From positions 92,768 through 156,767 of the forward strand of contig NZ_FRBR01000010.1 in NCBI RefSeq assembly GCF_900142665.1: 64,000 nucleotides of DNA. Reading direction: 5' to 3'. Shown here one piece after another: positions 29,432 through 38,452 of the stretch. The stretch's first letter is position 1. Every line of letters begins with the position of its first letter. The position numbers and the translations under genes were made by a program. The notes under the pieces were generated by a model, which searched no databases, was not told the DNA's origin, and saw nothing but the letters and a program-made list of their open reading frames with translations. The DNA comes from Roseovarius pacificus. Its GTDB lineage: Bacteria > Pseudomonadota > Alphaproteobacteria > Rhodobacterales > Rhodobacteraceae.

Positions 29432-31570
29432 TCAGTCCTCGGCGTTTTCCTCTTTCTTGATCTCTTCGCCGGTTTCCTGATCGACGACTTTCATCGACAG
29501 GCGCACCTTGCCACGATCATCAAAGCCCAGCAGCTTGACCCAAACTTCCTGACCTTCTTTCAGAACGTCGGAAGGATGGTTCAGGCGGCGGTTCTCGATC
29601 TGGCTGACATGCACCAGGCCATCACGCTTGCCAAAGAAGTTCACGAAGGCCCCGAAATCGACGATCTTCACGACCTTGCCTTTGTAGACCGCGCCTTCTT
29701 CAGGCTCGGCGACGATCGAGTGGATCATCTCGTAAGCCTTCTGAATGGCTTCGCCGTTGGGCGAAGCGATCTTGATGACGCCATCGTCGTTGATATCGAC
29801 CTTGGCACCGCTGGTTTCCACGATCTCGCGGATCACCTTGCCGCCCGAACCGATCACTTCACGGATCTTGTCGGTGGGGATGTTCATGGTTTCGATGCGC
29901 GGCGCATGAACCGAGAAATCGCCGGCTTCGGTCAATGCCTTGGACATCTCGCCCAGAATGTGCATCCGACCATCCTTGGCCTGAGCCAGGGCTTTCTTCA
30001 TGATCTCGGGGGTAATGCCCGCGACCTTGATGTCCATCTGCAACGAGGTGATGCCGTTTTCGGTACCCGCCACCTTGAAGTCCATGTCACCAAGGTGATC
30101 TTCGTCACCCAGAATGTCGGTCAGAACGGCATATTCCCCGTCGTCTTCCAGGATCAGGCCCATTGCCACGCCGGCGACCGGCGACTTGAGCGGCACACCG
30201 GCATCCATCATCGACAGCGACCCGCCACAAACGGATGCCATCGAGGACGAACCGTTCGATTCCGTGATCTCGGACACGACGCGGATCGTATAGGGGAAAT
30301 CGGTGGCTGCGGGCAGAACCGCCTGAAGGGCGCGCCAGGCCAGCTTGCCGTGGCCGACTTCGCGACGGCCCGGAGGGCCGACACGACCCGCTTCACCAAC
30401 CGAATAGGGCGGGAAGTTGTAGTGCAGCAGGAAGTTCGAGCGGAAGTTCCCGTGCAGGGCGTCGATGATCTGTTCATCGTCGCCGGTGCCAAGCGTGGTC
30501 ACGACAAGGCCCTGCGTTTCGCCACGGGTGAACAGCGCCGAGCCATGCGTCCGCGGCAGGAAGCCGGTTTCAGCCACGATCGGGCGCACGGTGTCGAGGC
30601 TGCGCCCGTCGATCCGCTTGCCGGATTTCACGACGTCGCCACGCAGAACGGCGGCTTCCAGCTTTTTCAGGGCCGATCCCAGGTTGGGATCTTCCAGCTG
30701 TTCTTCGGTCAGCGCCTCGCGGATCGCTTCCTTGGCGTCGGCGACGGCAGTGGTGCGTTCCTGCTTGTCGGTGATGGCATAGGCCGAACGGATCTTGTCC
30801 TCGCCCGCCGCTTTGACGGCATCGTACAATTCGGAATAATCCGGCGGGGTGAAATCGAACGGCTCTTTCGCGCTTTCCTCGGCCAGGTCGACAATCAGGT
30901 CGATCACCGGCTGGATCTGTTCATGCGCGAAGGTCACGGCGCCCAGCATTTCGTCTTCGGTCAGCTCGTAAGCCTCCGATTCAACCATCATCACGGCGTC
31001 TTTGGTGCCGGCAACCACCAGATCAAGGCGCTGATCGGGGTTGTTGCGCAGGTCGTGCATATCTTCGACCTCGGGGTTCAGGATGTATTCGCCATCCTCA
31101 AAGCCCACACGGCAGCCCGCGATCGGCCCCATGAAAGGAGCGCCCGAAATGGTCAGCGCGGCCGATGCGGCAATCATCGCCACGATATCGGGATCGTTGA
31201 CCAGATCGTGCGACAGCACGGTGCACATCACCAGAACTTCGTTCTTGAAACCCTCGACGAACAGAGGGCGAATCGGGCGGTCGATCAGGCGCGCGGTCAG
31301 CGTTTCCTTTTCGGTCGGACGTGCCTCGCGCTTGAAAAAGCCGCCGGGCACCTTGCCCGCGGCATAGTATTTTTCCTGATAGTGGACGGTCAGCGGAAAG
31401 AAATCCTGACCGGGTTTCGGGGATTTGGCAAAGGTCACGTTCGCCATGACCGTGGTTTCACCAAGTGTGGCGATGACCGAGCCATCTGCCTGACGGGCGA
31501 CCTTGCCCGTTTCCAGTGTCAGCGTTTCTTCGCCCCACTGGATCGATTTTTTCACTTCGTTGAACATCAT
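29432..31570 (-). CDS. pnp: Polyribonucleotide nucleotidyltransferase (PNPase)
   Basis: A 712-residue 3'-5' phosphorolytic exoribonuclease, part of the RNA degradosome. Two RNase PH domains occupy about residues 1-550, followed by a KH domain ([20 protein letters not shown] near 562) and an S1 domain ([19 protein letters not shown] near 625). The length and domain order are normal. It lies downstream of rpsO on the same strand, the conserved rpsO-pnp order, separated by an rpsO terminator that may be partly read through. Confidence 0.98.
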   Translation of the reverse strand: MMFNEVKKSIQWGEETLTLETGKVARQADGSVIATLGETTVMANVTFAKSPKPGQDFFPLTVHYQEKYYAAGKVPGGFFKREARPTEKETLTARLIDRPIRPLFVEGFKNEVLVMCTVLSHDLVNDPDIVAMIAASAALTISGAPFMGPIAGCRVGFEDGEYILNPEVEDMHDLRNNPDQRLDLVVAGTKDAVMMVESEAYELTEDEMLGAVTFAHEQIQPVIDLIVDLAEESAKEPFDFTPPDYSELYDAVKAAGEDKIRSAYAITDKQERTTAVADAKEAIREALTEEQLEDPNLGSALKKLEAAVLRGDVVKSGKRIDGRSLDTVRPIVAETGFLPRTHGSALFTRGETQGLVVTTLGTGDDEQIIDALHGNFRSNFLLHYNFPPYSVGEAGRVGPPGRREVGHGKLAWRALQAVLPAATDFPYTIRVVSEITESNGSSSMASVCGGSLSMMDAGVPLKSPVAGVAMGLILEDDGEYAVLTDILGDEDHLGDMDFKVAGTENGITSLQMDIKVAGITPEIMKKALAQAKDGRMHILGEMSKALTEAGDFSVHAPRIETMNIPTDKIREVIGSGGKVIREIVETSGAKVDINDDGVIKIASPNGEAIQKAYEMIHSIVAEPEEGAVYKGKVVKIVDFGAFVNFFGKRDGLVHVSQIENRRLNHPSDVLKEGQEVWVKLLGFDDRGKVRLSMKVVDQETGEEIKKEENAED

Positions 31571-31767
31571 CGTTTCCTAGCTGGAGGCCCTCCCGGGCGT
31601 ATCCCGGGTCCTCCGTTTCACTGGCGGCCCCATTGCCGCCGACCCCTTCATCCTCACATGCGCCGGGGTCAGAGCGTCACGTCTCAGATGTGCGCGCCAT
31701 ACAGCAGAATGCCCGATTTGCAAAGCGATTTACGCGATCCGGGCACCTGCAGGGCCTGACTGGCCAA

Positions 31768-31800
31768 CAAAAAACGCCCGCAGCAAATGCGGGCGTTTCA
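31768..31800 (-). terminator. Intrinsic terminator or attenuator between rpsO and pnp
   Basis: The 11-bp stem AAACGCCCGCA / TGCGGGCGTTT with a GCAAA loop is followed by a T-run on the minus strand, 20 bp after the rpsO stop. In many bacteria the rpsO terminator partly uncouples rpsO from pnp and the leader is processed by RNase III; the same may apply to the 197 bp left before pnp. Confidence 0.85.
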
Positions 31801-31819
31801 AGACATTGGCGGCCAGCGC

Positions 31820-32089
31820 TTAGCGGCGGATGCCGAGGCGCTTGATCAGGTCGCGATAACGCGCCTCATCCTTGCCCTTGAGGTAGTCCAGCAGCTTACG
31901 GCGCTGAGCAACCATTTTCAGAAGGCCACGGCGACCGTGGTTGTCTTTCTTGTGGGTCTTGAAATGCTCGGTGAGGGTCGCGATGCGCGAGCTGAGGATG
32001 GCAACCTGTACTTCGGGCGAACCGGTGTCGCCGTCCTTGGTTGCGTATTCCTTCATGACACGTGCTTTGTCTTCGGCAGTGATCGACAT
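31820..32089 (-). CDS. rpsO: 30S ribosomal protein S15
   Basis: An 89-residue primary-binding protein of the small subunit that contacts 16S rRNA helices 20-22. The sequence is canonical: [40 protein letters not shown] and [20 protein letters not shown]. An AAAAGGAGA site precedes the ATG. It is followed on the same strand by pnp. Confidence 0.98.
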   Translation of the reverse strand: MSITAEDKARVMKEYATKDGDTGSPEVQVAILSSRIATLTEHFKTHKKDNHGRRGLLKMVAQRRKLLDYLKGKDEARYRDLIKRLGIRR

Positions 32090-32235
32090 CGGGGTCTCCT
32101 TTTAATCAAGGGTTCAGGGCACAAGCCGGGATGTCGTCCAGCAGGGTCCTATGGAGAATATCCCCGATCCAAGCCGGGGATGCGTGCGTTTAGAAGATAT
32201 CAGGGAAAAATGAAAGCGAAAATTGCCAACAGGGT

Positions 32236-33300
32236 TCAGCGGGTCATGAGCGTGCCAAAGGTACTTTCCGCAATCAGGGTGATGTGTTCCAGTGACAGCC
32301 CATCGGCCCCATCCAAAGCGGCGATACGCACGCCATTCAGCACAACATGCTGACGGGTCTCATCGGTGTCATCCTGTTCGATTGCCACCTTGGGGTCGGG
32401 GTTGGCGATATCGTCGTAAATCACCATCAGCGAATCCTCGGCCACCGAAAAATCGCTGATCTCGGCCTGATGGTCTTGCGACAACCACTCTCCCAGCACG
32501 ACGCGATCCGAACCGTTCCCGGTGCTGACGATATCGTCACGCCCCGCAAGGATCAGATCGTCACCGTCTCCGCCATTCAGATAATCGCCTTCATCCTGAT
32601 CCTGAATGCCGGGCAGATCATCATCGTCGGTGATACCGATAAGAGTATCGTCACCCCACCCCCCGAACAGCGTATCGGCCCCGAGGCCGCCATCCAACAT
32701 ATCGTCGCCCAAATAACCATGCAGCGCATCCGCGCCATCCCGCCCAAAAAGCAGGTCGTTTCCGGCGCCACCCACAAGACTGTCGTCGCCGTCATCGCCC
32801 GAGAGCGTGTCGTCCCCGTCATGGCCGAACAACTGGTCGCTACCGGGGCCGCCCATTAGGCTGTCATTGTCCGCACCGCCGTGCAGGGTATCGTTCCCGG
32901 CCTGCCCGTCAATGGTATCAGCGCCGAGACCGCCGAACAGTTGATCGTTTCCGGCCCCGCCGAATACCTGATCGGCCCCGGCATAGCCATTCATCTGATC
33001 GTTTCCGGGAGTTCCCTGCATGACATCCGCCGAAGGCCCGCCCGATACGATCTGCCCGGCTGCGCTACTGCCACCGGGCGGCGCCGGAGAGCCCGGCGGC
33101 GGATCACGCTCTGCTTCGTCCTCGGGGTCGGTCAGCAGATCGTCACCGCCAGAGGACCCACCCGCGGACTCGGGCAGCGGCAGGTTGATCATACTGCCGT
33201 CATCGTCATTCGCGCCCATATCGAACCCGAAAAACGCCGTAGCCCCGACAGCCATCATACCTAAAAGACCTGCAAAAAGCAGCATCGCACCATTCCACAC
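32236..33300 (-). CDS. Membrane-anchored RTX (hemolysin-type calcium-binding repeat) protein
   Basis: A 354-residue protein. A hydrophobic helix at about residues 5-25 (MLLFAGLLGMMAVGATAFFG) could be an uncleaved anchor; a Ser/Gly/Pro-rich linker follows to about residue 85; then at least ten GGxGxD nonapeptide repeats (for example FGGAGNDQLFGGLGADTIDG) run to about residue 245. These repeats form calcium-loaded parallel beta-rolls. The C-terminal segment EISDFSVAEDSLMVIYDD resembles the region after RTX in other type I secretion substrates, but the N-terminal helix is unusual for one. No HlyB/HlyD genes are present in the window. Confidence 0.85.
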   Translation of the reverse strand: MWNGAMLLFAGLLGMMAVGATAFFGFDMGANDDDGSMINLPLPESAGGSSGGDDLLTDPEDEAERDPPPGSPAPPGGSSAAGQIVSGGPSADVMQGTPGNDQMNGYAGADQVFGGAGNDQLFGGLGADTIDGQAGNDTLHGGADNDSLMGGPGSDQLFGHDGDDTLSGDDGDDSLVGGAGNDLLFGRDGADALHGYLGDDMLDGGLGADTLFGGWGDDTLIGITDDDDLPGIQDQDEGDYLNGGDGDDLILAGRDDIVSTGNGSDRVVLGEWLSQDHQAEISDFSVAEDSLMVIYDDIANPDPKVAIEQDDTDETRQHVVLNGVRIAALDGADGLSLEHITLIAESTFGTLMTR

Positions 33301-33411
33301 TTACCGCCTGAAACTGAGCCACAAAGCCCGAAACCAGTCAAACCTATCTCGCGATAGTGGTTAACACCCCATGAAGCGGGACGCAGGTGCTTGGGCAATG
33401 GTTTTTTTACA

Positions 33412-34803
33412 CTACCCGGCCCGGCCGGTTTGATCTTCCGTCGCCGCCAACTCGCCCAAAGTGACGGGTTTCAGCGGCGGGCGAACGCGAAAATACCCTG
33501 TCCCATCATGCGTGGCATCGTTTTCCTGCGCCAAAAGGCTGCTGACGGCCAAACCGCAATATCGACCCTGACAAGGCCCCATACCGGCGCGGCCAAAGGC
33601 CTTGGCCTGATTTGGGCCCTTGCACCCCAGCCGTGCAAAACGGCGGATATCACCCGCAGTCACCTCTTCGCAGCGGCAAACGATGGTGCCGTCATCCGGC
33701 GAAAGCGCGCCGGTATAGGGCGGATAGGCCGTATCGAGAAAAGGACGCACGGCCAGTTCCCTGTTCCGTTGCCGAAACAAAGGCGCGGCCTGTGCATCGC
33801 GCTCCGGTCCGGTCATCCGGCCCAGATCCGTCGCGACCCTGAGTGCGGCAAGCCGACCCGCGATTTCGGCCACCCTGGCACCGCCGATACCCGCCCCGTC
33901 ACCCGCGATCAGAATACGGTCATGACCGGTACCGCCCCATTGATCCGGACGGGGAACGAAACACGCCTGCCGATCGCTCCAGACGTGATCGACACCAAGC
34001 GAACGAGCCGCCTGCGTATTGGGAACGACGCCGTGATGCAGCAACACGGTATCGCAAGCGATACGGTGCGATTGGCCGGATGCAGTGAATGTCAGCGCCT
34101 TGGCCTGACGCTCCCCCTCCACGGCGATCCCCGTTGCCCCGCGATAGCGCAGCACACCGGCTCGCTCTGTTTCACGCAGCATTTTCAATCCCTTGAGCAG
34201 ATACCGCCAACCTCGCAGCGCGCCAACGGAATGCCTGAGGGCGGCAATGAAATCGCCTCGCACCTGGGTTTCCACTAATGCCAGCGGAGGGACGCCAGCG
34301 CGAACCATCTGCGCCGCAATCAGGTAGAGCAGCGGGCCGGACCCGGCCAGAACCGCCCGCTTGGGCACTAAACCAGATTGCTTGAGCAATATCTGCGCTG
34401 CGCCAGCCGTCATCACACCCGGCAAGGTCCAGCCGGGAATGGGCATGGGACGTTCCAGTGCGCCGGTGGCCAGCAGGACACGCAGCCCTCGTGCAACAAT
34501 CCCCTGTCCGTTCACCGAACAGGCGACCTTCCCTGTGGCGTCGATGCTCCAGACGGTTGCGCCGAAAACCTGCGTAATCCCTTGTTTTTCAATGCCTTCT
34601 ACAAGCGGGAGGCCCTCTGTGAAATCCTGCCCCAGAATATGGCCCCGCACAGTGGCGGCGCGTTTTACATCACGGTAAATCTGCCCGCCCGCACGGGGCT
34701 GTTCATCCAGCAACAGAACGCTCAGGCCCGCATCGGCGGCGGTGGATGCGGCGGCCATGCCAGCCGGGCCAGCACCGATAACGATCAGATCAGCCGTTTT
34801 CAT
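33412..34803 (-). CDS. FAD-dependent dehydrogenase, HcnB/OoxA/D-hydroxyproline dehydrogenase alpha-like
   Basis: A 463-residue flavoprotein. The FAD-binding DLIVIGAGPAGMAAASTAAD lies at residues 4-23, a second NAD(P)/FAD-like glycine motif AVLAGSGPLLYLIAAQMV near 158, and a C-terminal BFD-like [2Fe-2S] domain holds VCRCEEVTAGDIR and GMGPCQGRYCG, with four ligand cysteines. This architecture is that of the B subunit of hydrogen cyanide synthase and of the alpha subunits of opine and D-hydroxyproline dehydrogenases. The ATG at 34803 has an AGGAGG site and lies inside the end of the [2Fe-2S] gene (14-bp overlap). Confidence 0.85.
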   Translation of the reverse strand: MKTADLIVIGAGPAGMAAASTAADAGLSVLLLDEQPRAGGQIYRDVKRAATVRGHILGQDFTEGLPLVEGIEKQGITQVFGATVWSIDATGKVACSVNGQGIVARGLRVLLATGALERPMPIPGWTLPGVMTAGAAQILLKQSGLVPKRAVLAGSGPLLYLIAAQMVRAGVPPLALVETQVRGDFIAALRHSVGALRGWRYLLKGLKMLRETERAGVLRYRGATGIAVEGERQAKALTFTASGQSHRIACDTVLLHHGVVPNTQAARSLGVDHVWSDRQACFVPRPDQWGGTGHDRILIAGDGAGIGGARVAEIAGRLAALRVATDLGRMTGPERDAQAAPLFRQRNRELAVRPFLDTAYPPYTGALSPDDGTIVCRCEEVTAGDIRRFARLGCKGPNQAKAFGRAGMGPCQGRYCGLAVSSLLAQENDATHDGTGYFRVRPPLKPVTLGELAATEDQTGRAG

Positions 34804-35104
34804 CCACACCTCCTGCGGTATGGGCGCGTTCGACGATCAAACCTTTCCGCACCTCTGTCATACAGGCCTGACGGGTCGTACCGTCGATTTTCACGAGGCA
34901 GTCATAGCAGGCCCCCATCATGCAATAGGGTGCGCGCGGGGCCTGCGATGTCGGGGTTGTCCGAAACACCGTCACGCCGGCGGCCAGAAGTGCCGCGGCC
35001 AGGTTGGCGCCCTCGGGCAAGGCGTATTCCGTCCCGTCGAACCGCACGTTCACAAGAGATGCGGTATCGGGCGAAAGATCATGAAACGGCAAAGCGTTGT
35101 TCAC
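34790..35104 (-). CDS. [2Fe-2S]-binding subunit, HcnA-like
   Basis: A 104-residue ferredoxin-fold protein that begins with GTG at 35104 behind a GGAGGTG site. The cluster cysteines are C61, C66, C69 and C81 (APYCMMGACYDCLVKIDG, then RQACMTEV), the pattern of the small subunit of HcnABC-type dehydrogenases. It overlaps the upstream oxidase gene by 26 bp and the downstream flavoprotein gene by 14 bp, so the three are translationally coupled. Confidence 0.88.
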   Translation of the reverse strand: MNNALPFHDLSPDTASLVNVRFDGTEYALPEGANLAAALLAAGVTVFRTTPTSQAPRAPYCMMGACYDCLVKIDGTTRQACMTEVRKGLIVERAHTAGGVDENG

Positions 35105-36179
35105 TGAACACCTCCAGATCCGGGGCGGAGTCATTGCCTTCCAGCCAGTCGGTCAAAGACATGGCATGGGCCGCGGCAAGGGTAATTCCGCTATGGCAGG
35201 TCACAAGATAAGCCCCTGAAAATTCATGGCTTTCCTGATATATCGGTAACCCGTCAGGCGACATGATCCGCAGCGCGCCCCACGCGCGAACGACCTGCGC
35301 GCGGGCGAGATCGGGAAAGACCTGAGTGGCGCGGGCGGCGATGCGGGTGATGGTGTCGGTGGTGACGCCATCATCATATCCGACCTCTTCCTTGCTGTTG
35401 CCGATCTGAACGCCCCCTTCGTCCACCTGACGAATGATGCCGGAGGGGCGGTTCATCAGTTTCGGCAGCTTTTCGGTGATCAGAACCTGCCCGCGCTGAG
35501 GGCGCATCGGGGCCCTGAATCCCATTTTCGGGCCAAGCTCGATTCCACCTAACCCTGCGGAAAAAATGACTTTTTCGGACTCGAACACGCTTCCATCCGC
35601 GCAGGTCAGACGAAATCCCGAGGGCTTGTCGACATCGGTGACCTGCTTACCGGTCAGAACGGGGCCGCCCATGCGGCGGACGTCGTCGGACAGTGCCCTG
35701 AGCAAGCGCAAAGGGTTCACGTGACCGTCCTGACGATGCAGAATTGCGCCCGCGACAGCAGGGCCGATATTGGGCTCTTCGCGTTTCAGGTCAGCGGGAC
35801 CCAGCACCTCGAACGGGTAATTTCCGTTCAGTTCCTCACGCAGTTTTTCATAAGATTTTACTTTGTTTTCAAGCTCTTCTTCGCTCAGATGATAATCGAA
35901 ACCACCGTCCTGGCGCAGTGCGAGATCATGGCCCGTCGCCTCGGAAATCCGGGCGGCGAAGGTGGGCCAGGCGGTGGCGGAGTGTTGGGTCCAGCGGGTG
36001 TAGGCGGGTTGGGTCAGACCCTTGCCTTGTACCCAGACCAGCCCGAAATTGCCCCGGCTGGCGCGGAAAGCGGTGTCGCCGCCATCCAGCACGATGATTT
36101 TACGGCCTTTTTTCAGAAGGCCCCACGCGATGGAGAGGCCGACAACGCCGCCGCCGATGATCGCGTACTCTGCCTGCAT
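35079..36179 (-). CDS. FAD-dependent amine/D-amino-acid dehydrogenase (DadA/HcnC-like)
   Basis: A 366-residue DAO-family flavoprotein. The FAD motif EYAIIGGGVVGLSIAWGLLK is at residues 3-22 and the C-terminal GAYLVTCHSGITLAAAHAM is typical of glycine/D-amino-acid oxidases. As first gene of a three-gene operon with the [2Fe-2S] and HcnB-like subunits, it probably supplies the substrate-oxidising beta subunit of a membrane-linked heteromeric dehydrogenase acting on an amino acid or imino acid (D-hydroxyproline, opine or glycine are the known classes). The ATG at 36179 is chosen; the open frame extends to 36278 through the operator-like repeats. Confidence 0.87.
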   Translation of the reverse strand: MQAEYAIIGGGVVGLSIAWGLLKKGRKIIVLDGGDTAFRASRGNFGLVWVQGKGLTQPAYTRWTQHSATAWPTFAARISEATGHDLALRQDGGFDYHLSEEELENKVKSYEKLREELNGNYPFEVLGPADLKREEPNIGPAVAGAILHRQDGHVNPLRLLRALSDDVRRMGGPVLTGKQVTDVDKPSGFRLTCADGSVFESEKVIFSAGLGGIELGPKMGFRAPMRPQRGQVLITEKLPKLMNRPSGIIRQVDEGGVQIGNSKEEVGYDDGVTTDTITRIAARATQVFPDLARAQVVRAWGALRIMSPDGLPIYQESHEFSGAYLVTCHSGITLAAAHAMSLTDWLEGNDSAPDLEVFSEQRFAVS

Positions 36180-36202
36180 GCCCGCCCCCCTGTGCTGCGG
36201 AG

Positions 36203-36245
36203 TTTCGTACAATTCGTACAATCTGTACGCGGGTTTTGTACGAAA
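36203..36245. promoter_or_regulatory. Repeated CGTACAA operator-like boxes upstream of the dehydrogenase operon
   Basis: Within 43 bp, 24 bp upstream of the first gene, are TTTCGTACAA (36203-36212), TTCGTACAA (36213-36221), CTGTACG (36223-36229) and the inverted TTGTACGAAA (36236-36245). The outer copies form a 9-10-bp inverted repeat and the first two form a direct repeat with a 9-bp period. This is the layout of a regulator binding cluster; GntR or LysR-type control is plausible, but no regulator gene adjoins it. Confidence 0.6.
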
Positions 36246-36361
36246 TACAGGGTGGTATTGCGAATTTGCACCCATCATGGACGCAAACCGGCCCCGATCG
36301 CGGGCCGCCGAGACCCGATTTCAACCATCGCCGCATCATCGGCCGAACAGTTCGGCGCGGA

Positions 36362-37093
36362 TCAGTCCTCGCGCGGGAATGCGTGACCGGCGGCTTTCTT
36401 GCCCTTGCCCCTGTTCCGGCGCATCCACGGCGGCAGGCGGCCCTGCATGACGTGTTCGTGATGCTCGATCGCCTTGTTGATCCTCTGGTAATAGAAGAAC
36501 CGGCCACGATCCAGAACGACACCGGACTCGCACAGGCGGGTCAGCAAGGGCATCGAATGCGAGACGATGACCGCGCCGCTGTTTTGCAGGCGGTTGCGCA
36601 GCATTGCCTCGCTTTTCTGCTTGAAGGCCGCATCGCCCACGGCGGTGACCTCGTCAATCAGGTAGGTATCGAAGGGCACGGCCATGGACATGGCGAAGGC
36701 CAGCCGCGATTTCATCCCCGAGGAATAGGTGCGCAGGGGCAGATTGAAATGCCCTTCGAGCTGCGCGAACTCGCGGGTGAAGGCGATCATCTCATCGGTG
36801 TCCACACCGTAGATGCGCGCGACGAAGCGAACATTCTGCGCGCCGGTCAGATCCGGATGGAACGACCCCGCAAACCCGACCGGCCATGAGATCGTACCGC
36901 TTGAAACGATCTGGCCGCTGTCGGGGTCCATCGTGCCGGCAATCATTCTGAGCATGCTGGACTTGCCGGCGCCGTTGCGCCCCAGCAAGGCGACACTGGA
37001 ACCGGTGGGAAAGGTAAAGCTGATATTGTTGGCGATGGTCTTGGACACGCCGTTGAGATGGTAGGTCTTGCACAGGTTACGCAGTTCGATCAT
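36362..37093 (-). CDS. kpsT: KpsT-like capsule polysaccharide export ATP-binding protein
   Basis: A 243-residue ABC ATPase. Walker A GRNGAGKS is at residues 38-45, the signature YSSGMKSRLAFAMSM near 122, and Walker B TYLIDEVTAVGD near 142. The short form with the SGM signature is typical of the KpsT/Wzt group that powers export of capsule or O-antigen. It lies 19 bp after the KpsE-like gene on the same strand, with the KpsM-like permease divergently placed next to them. Confidence 0.92.
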   Translation of the reverse strand: MIELRNLCKTYHLNGVSKTIANNISFTFPTGSSVALLGRNGAGKSSMLRMIAGTMDPDSGQIVSSGTISWPVGFAGSFHPDLTGAQNVRFVARIYGVDTDEMIAFTREFAQLEGHFNLPLRTYSSGMKSRLAFAMSMAVPFDTYLIDEVTAVGDAAFKQKSEAMLRNRLQNSGAVIVSHSMPLLTRLCESGVVLDRGRFFYYQRINKAIEHHEHVMQGRLPPWMRRNRGKGKKAAGHAFPRED

Positions 37094-37112
37094 TGCGTCC
37101 GCCCCCTATGGC

Positions 37113-38417
37113 TCAGCGCCGGTCCCGCAGGCTGTAATAGACCAGCACCAGCAAGGCCCATGACAAAAGCAGGACAGCACCGGCAATCACCGACAGCAGG
37201 AACCGTTTCGGATAGCGCGAACTTTGCGCCATGGTCGGGTTCGTGTAGGTGGCCAGATAGCGGCTTTGACGTTGCGCCTCGGCCAGGGCGGTATCCAGCG
37301 CGGTCTGCGCCGCGAGATAGCTTTTCTCGGCGTATTCCAGATCGACCATCAGGCGCTCGAATTCGCCCACCAGCGTCGAGTAATCCGTACCGTCGGCGCG
37401 GGTGGTGCCGCCGAACCCGAACTTGGTGCGTTCCTCTTCGATCAGGTTGGTGATGACGGCGATACGTCGGCGCGCCTGACTGACACGGGGATCGCCCTCG
37501 CGCGAGGTTTCCAGCAACAGGTTGAGTTCGATATTGGCCTCGGCCAGCTGCGCCTCGAGCGAGTTGAGCAGGCCCATCTGGCCCTGAATATCGGCACTGG
37601 GATCGACAAGCTGCGTGCGGCTGCGGAATTGGGTGAGCGTTTCGCGGGCCCCCTTGAGCCGTTCGAGCGACAGTTCGAGTTCGGCGCGCGCATAGCGCGT
37701 GGCGTCCTGGCGCGCGATGGCCGACAGGTCGTTGATCAGGCGGGTGGATTCAGCGACGATGCGTTCGGCGATGGCGCGGGCATCCTCGGCGCGGAAGGCA
37801 TTGACCCGCAGCGCGATCAGCCCGGTATTGCTGTCATAGGAGACCTGAACCATCCTTTTCCAATACTCGGCCAGGTCTTCGATCTGGCCGGTGGGGTGGT
37901 AGGCAAAAACCGGGTCGAAAGACGGCACGGTATACATCGTGACAAGGTCGAGATCGGCGTTCACGCGTTCGACCAGATTCTGGCTTTGGATGAATTCATA
38001 TAGAATATCGGCGTCCGAAGAACTGGTCCCCGACAGCGAACTCGAAATCCCGCCCAGCAGATCCTGCGCGCTGTTGATTTCTTCGGAACGCACGGCAAAG
38101 CCGACGCGCGAGGCGTATTGATCGTCTGCGATGACGAACAGGTAGAACACGCAGAGCACGAATGGCACGAGCACCAGAATGACGAAGCTGGCGAGAATGC
38201 CGTAGTGACGCGGACGCATCTGCGCAATGCCCGCGAGCCCCGGTGTCTTACGCTTGTCATTGGCGGCTTTCGCGGGCTCCTTCGCCGCCTGCGCGGCGGG
38301 CTGTGGCGCGTTTTTTACGGGGGTGGTTTGTGGAGAGACCTGGGAAATCGTAACAGCCCTTTTTCTGACCTTCCTGTCACGGAAGCATTCCGAGTTTACA
38401 CGCGATAGGCGACCCAA
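37113..38417 (-). CDS. kpsE: KpsE-like capsule export polysaccharide co-polymerase
   Basis: A 434-residue inner-membrane protein. An Ala/Pro/Lys-rich cytoplasmic tail (residues 1-65) leads to a transmembrane helix (FVILVLVPFVLCVFYLFV, about 75-92), a Wzz-like periplasmic segment, coiled-coil stretches around 230-380 (LERLKGARETLTQFRSR, LEAQLAEANIELNLLLE) and a second transmembrane helix near 407-428. This is the KpsE/BexC/CtrB type, which links the ABC exporter to the outer-membrane channel. The only start I find before the tail is TTG at 38417; ATG at codon 67 would remove the tail. Only 35 bp separate it from the divergent kpsM start. Confidence 0.9.
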   Translation of the reverse strand: MGRLSRVNSECFRDRKVRKRAVTISQVSPQTTPVKNAPQPAAQAAKEPAKAANDKRKTPGLAGIAQMRPRHYGILASFVILVLVPFVLCVFYLFVIADDQYASRVGFAVRSEEINSAQDLLGGISSSLSGTSSSDADILYEFIQSQNLVERVNADLDLVTMYTVPSFDPVFAYHPTGQIEDLAEYWKRMVQVSYDSNTGLIALRVNAFRAEDARAIAERIVAESTRLINDLSAIARQDATRYARAELELSLERLKGARETLTQFRSRTQLVDPSADIQGQMGLLNSLEAQLAEANIELNLLLETSREGDPRVSQARRRIAVITNLIEEERTKFGFGGTTRADGTDYSTLVGEFERLMVDLEYAEKSYLAAQTALDTALAEAQRQSRYLATYTNPTMAQSSRYPKRFLLSVIAGAVLLLSWALLVLVYYSLRDRR

Positions 38418-38452
38418 TACAACAAGGCACGTCTAGCACAACAGCCCCTGGA

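Noticed and set aside
29369..31759. 796-codon open frame on the plus strand
   Set aside because: It is antisense to pnp, which is unmistakable; the frame exists because of codon bias.
32500..33010. Repetitive DNA that might be taken for a CRISPR or satellite array
   Set aside because: The periodicity is that of RTX nonapeptide codons in the minus-strand gene; units vary and there are no spacers.
33412..36179. True hydrogen cyanide synthase operon (hcnABC)
   Set aside because: Subunit types fit, but the order is different and the same architecture serves opine, glycine and hydroxyproline dehydrogenases; cyanogenesis cannot be claimed from sequence.
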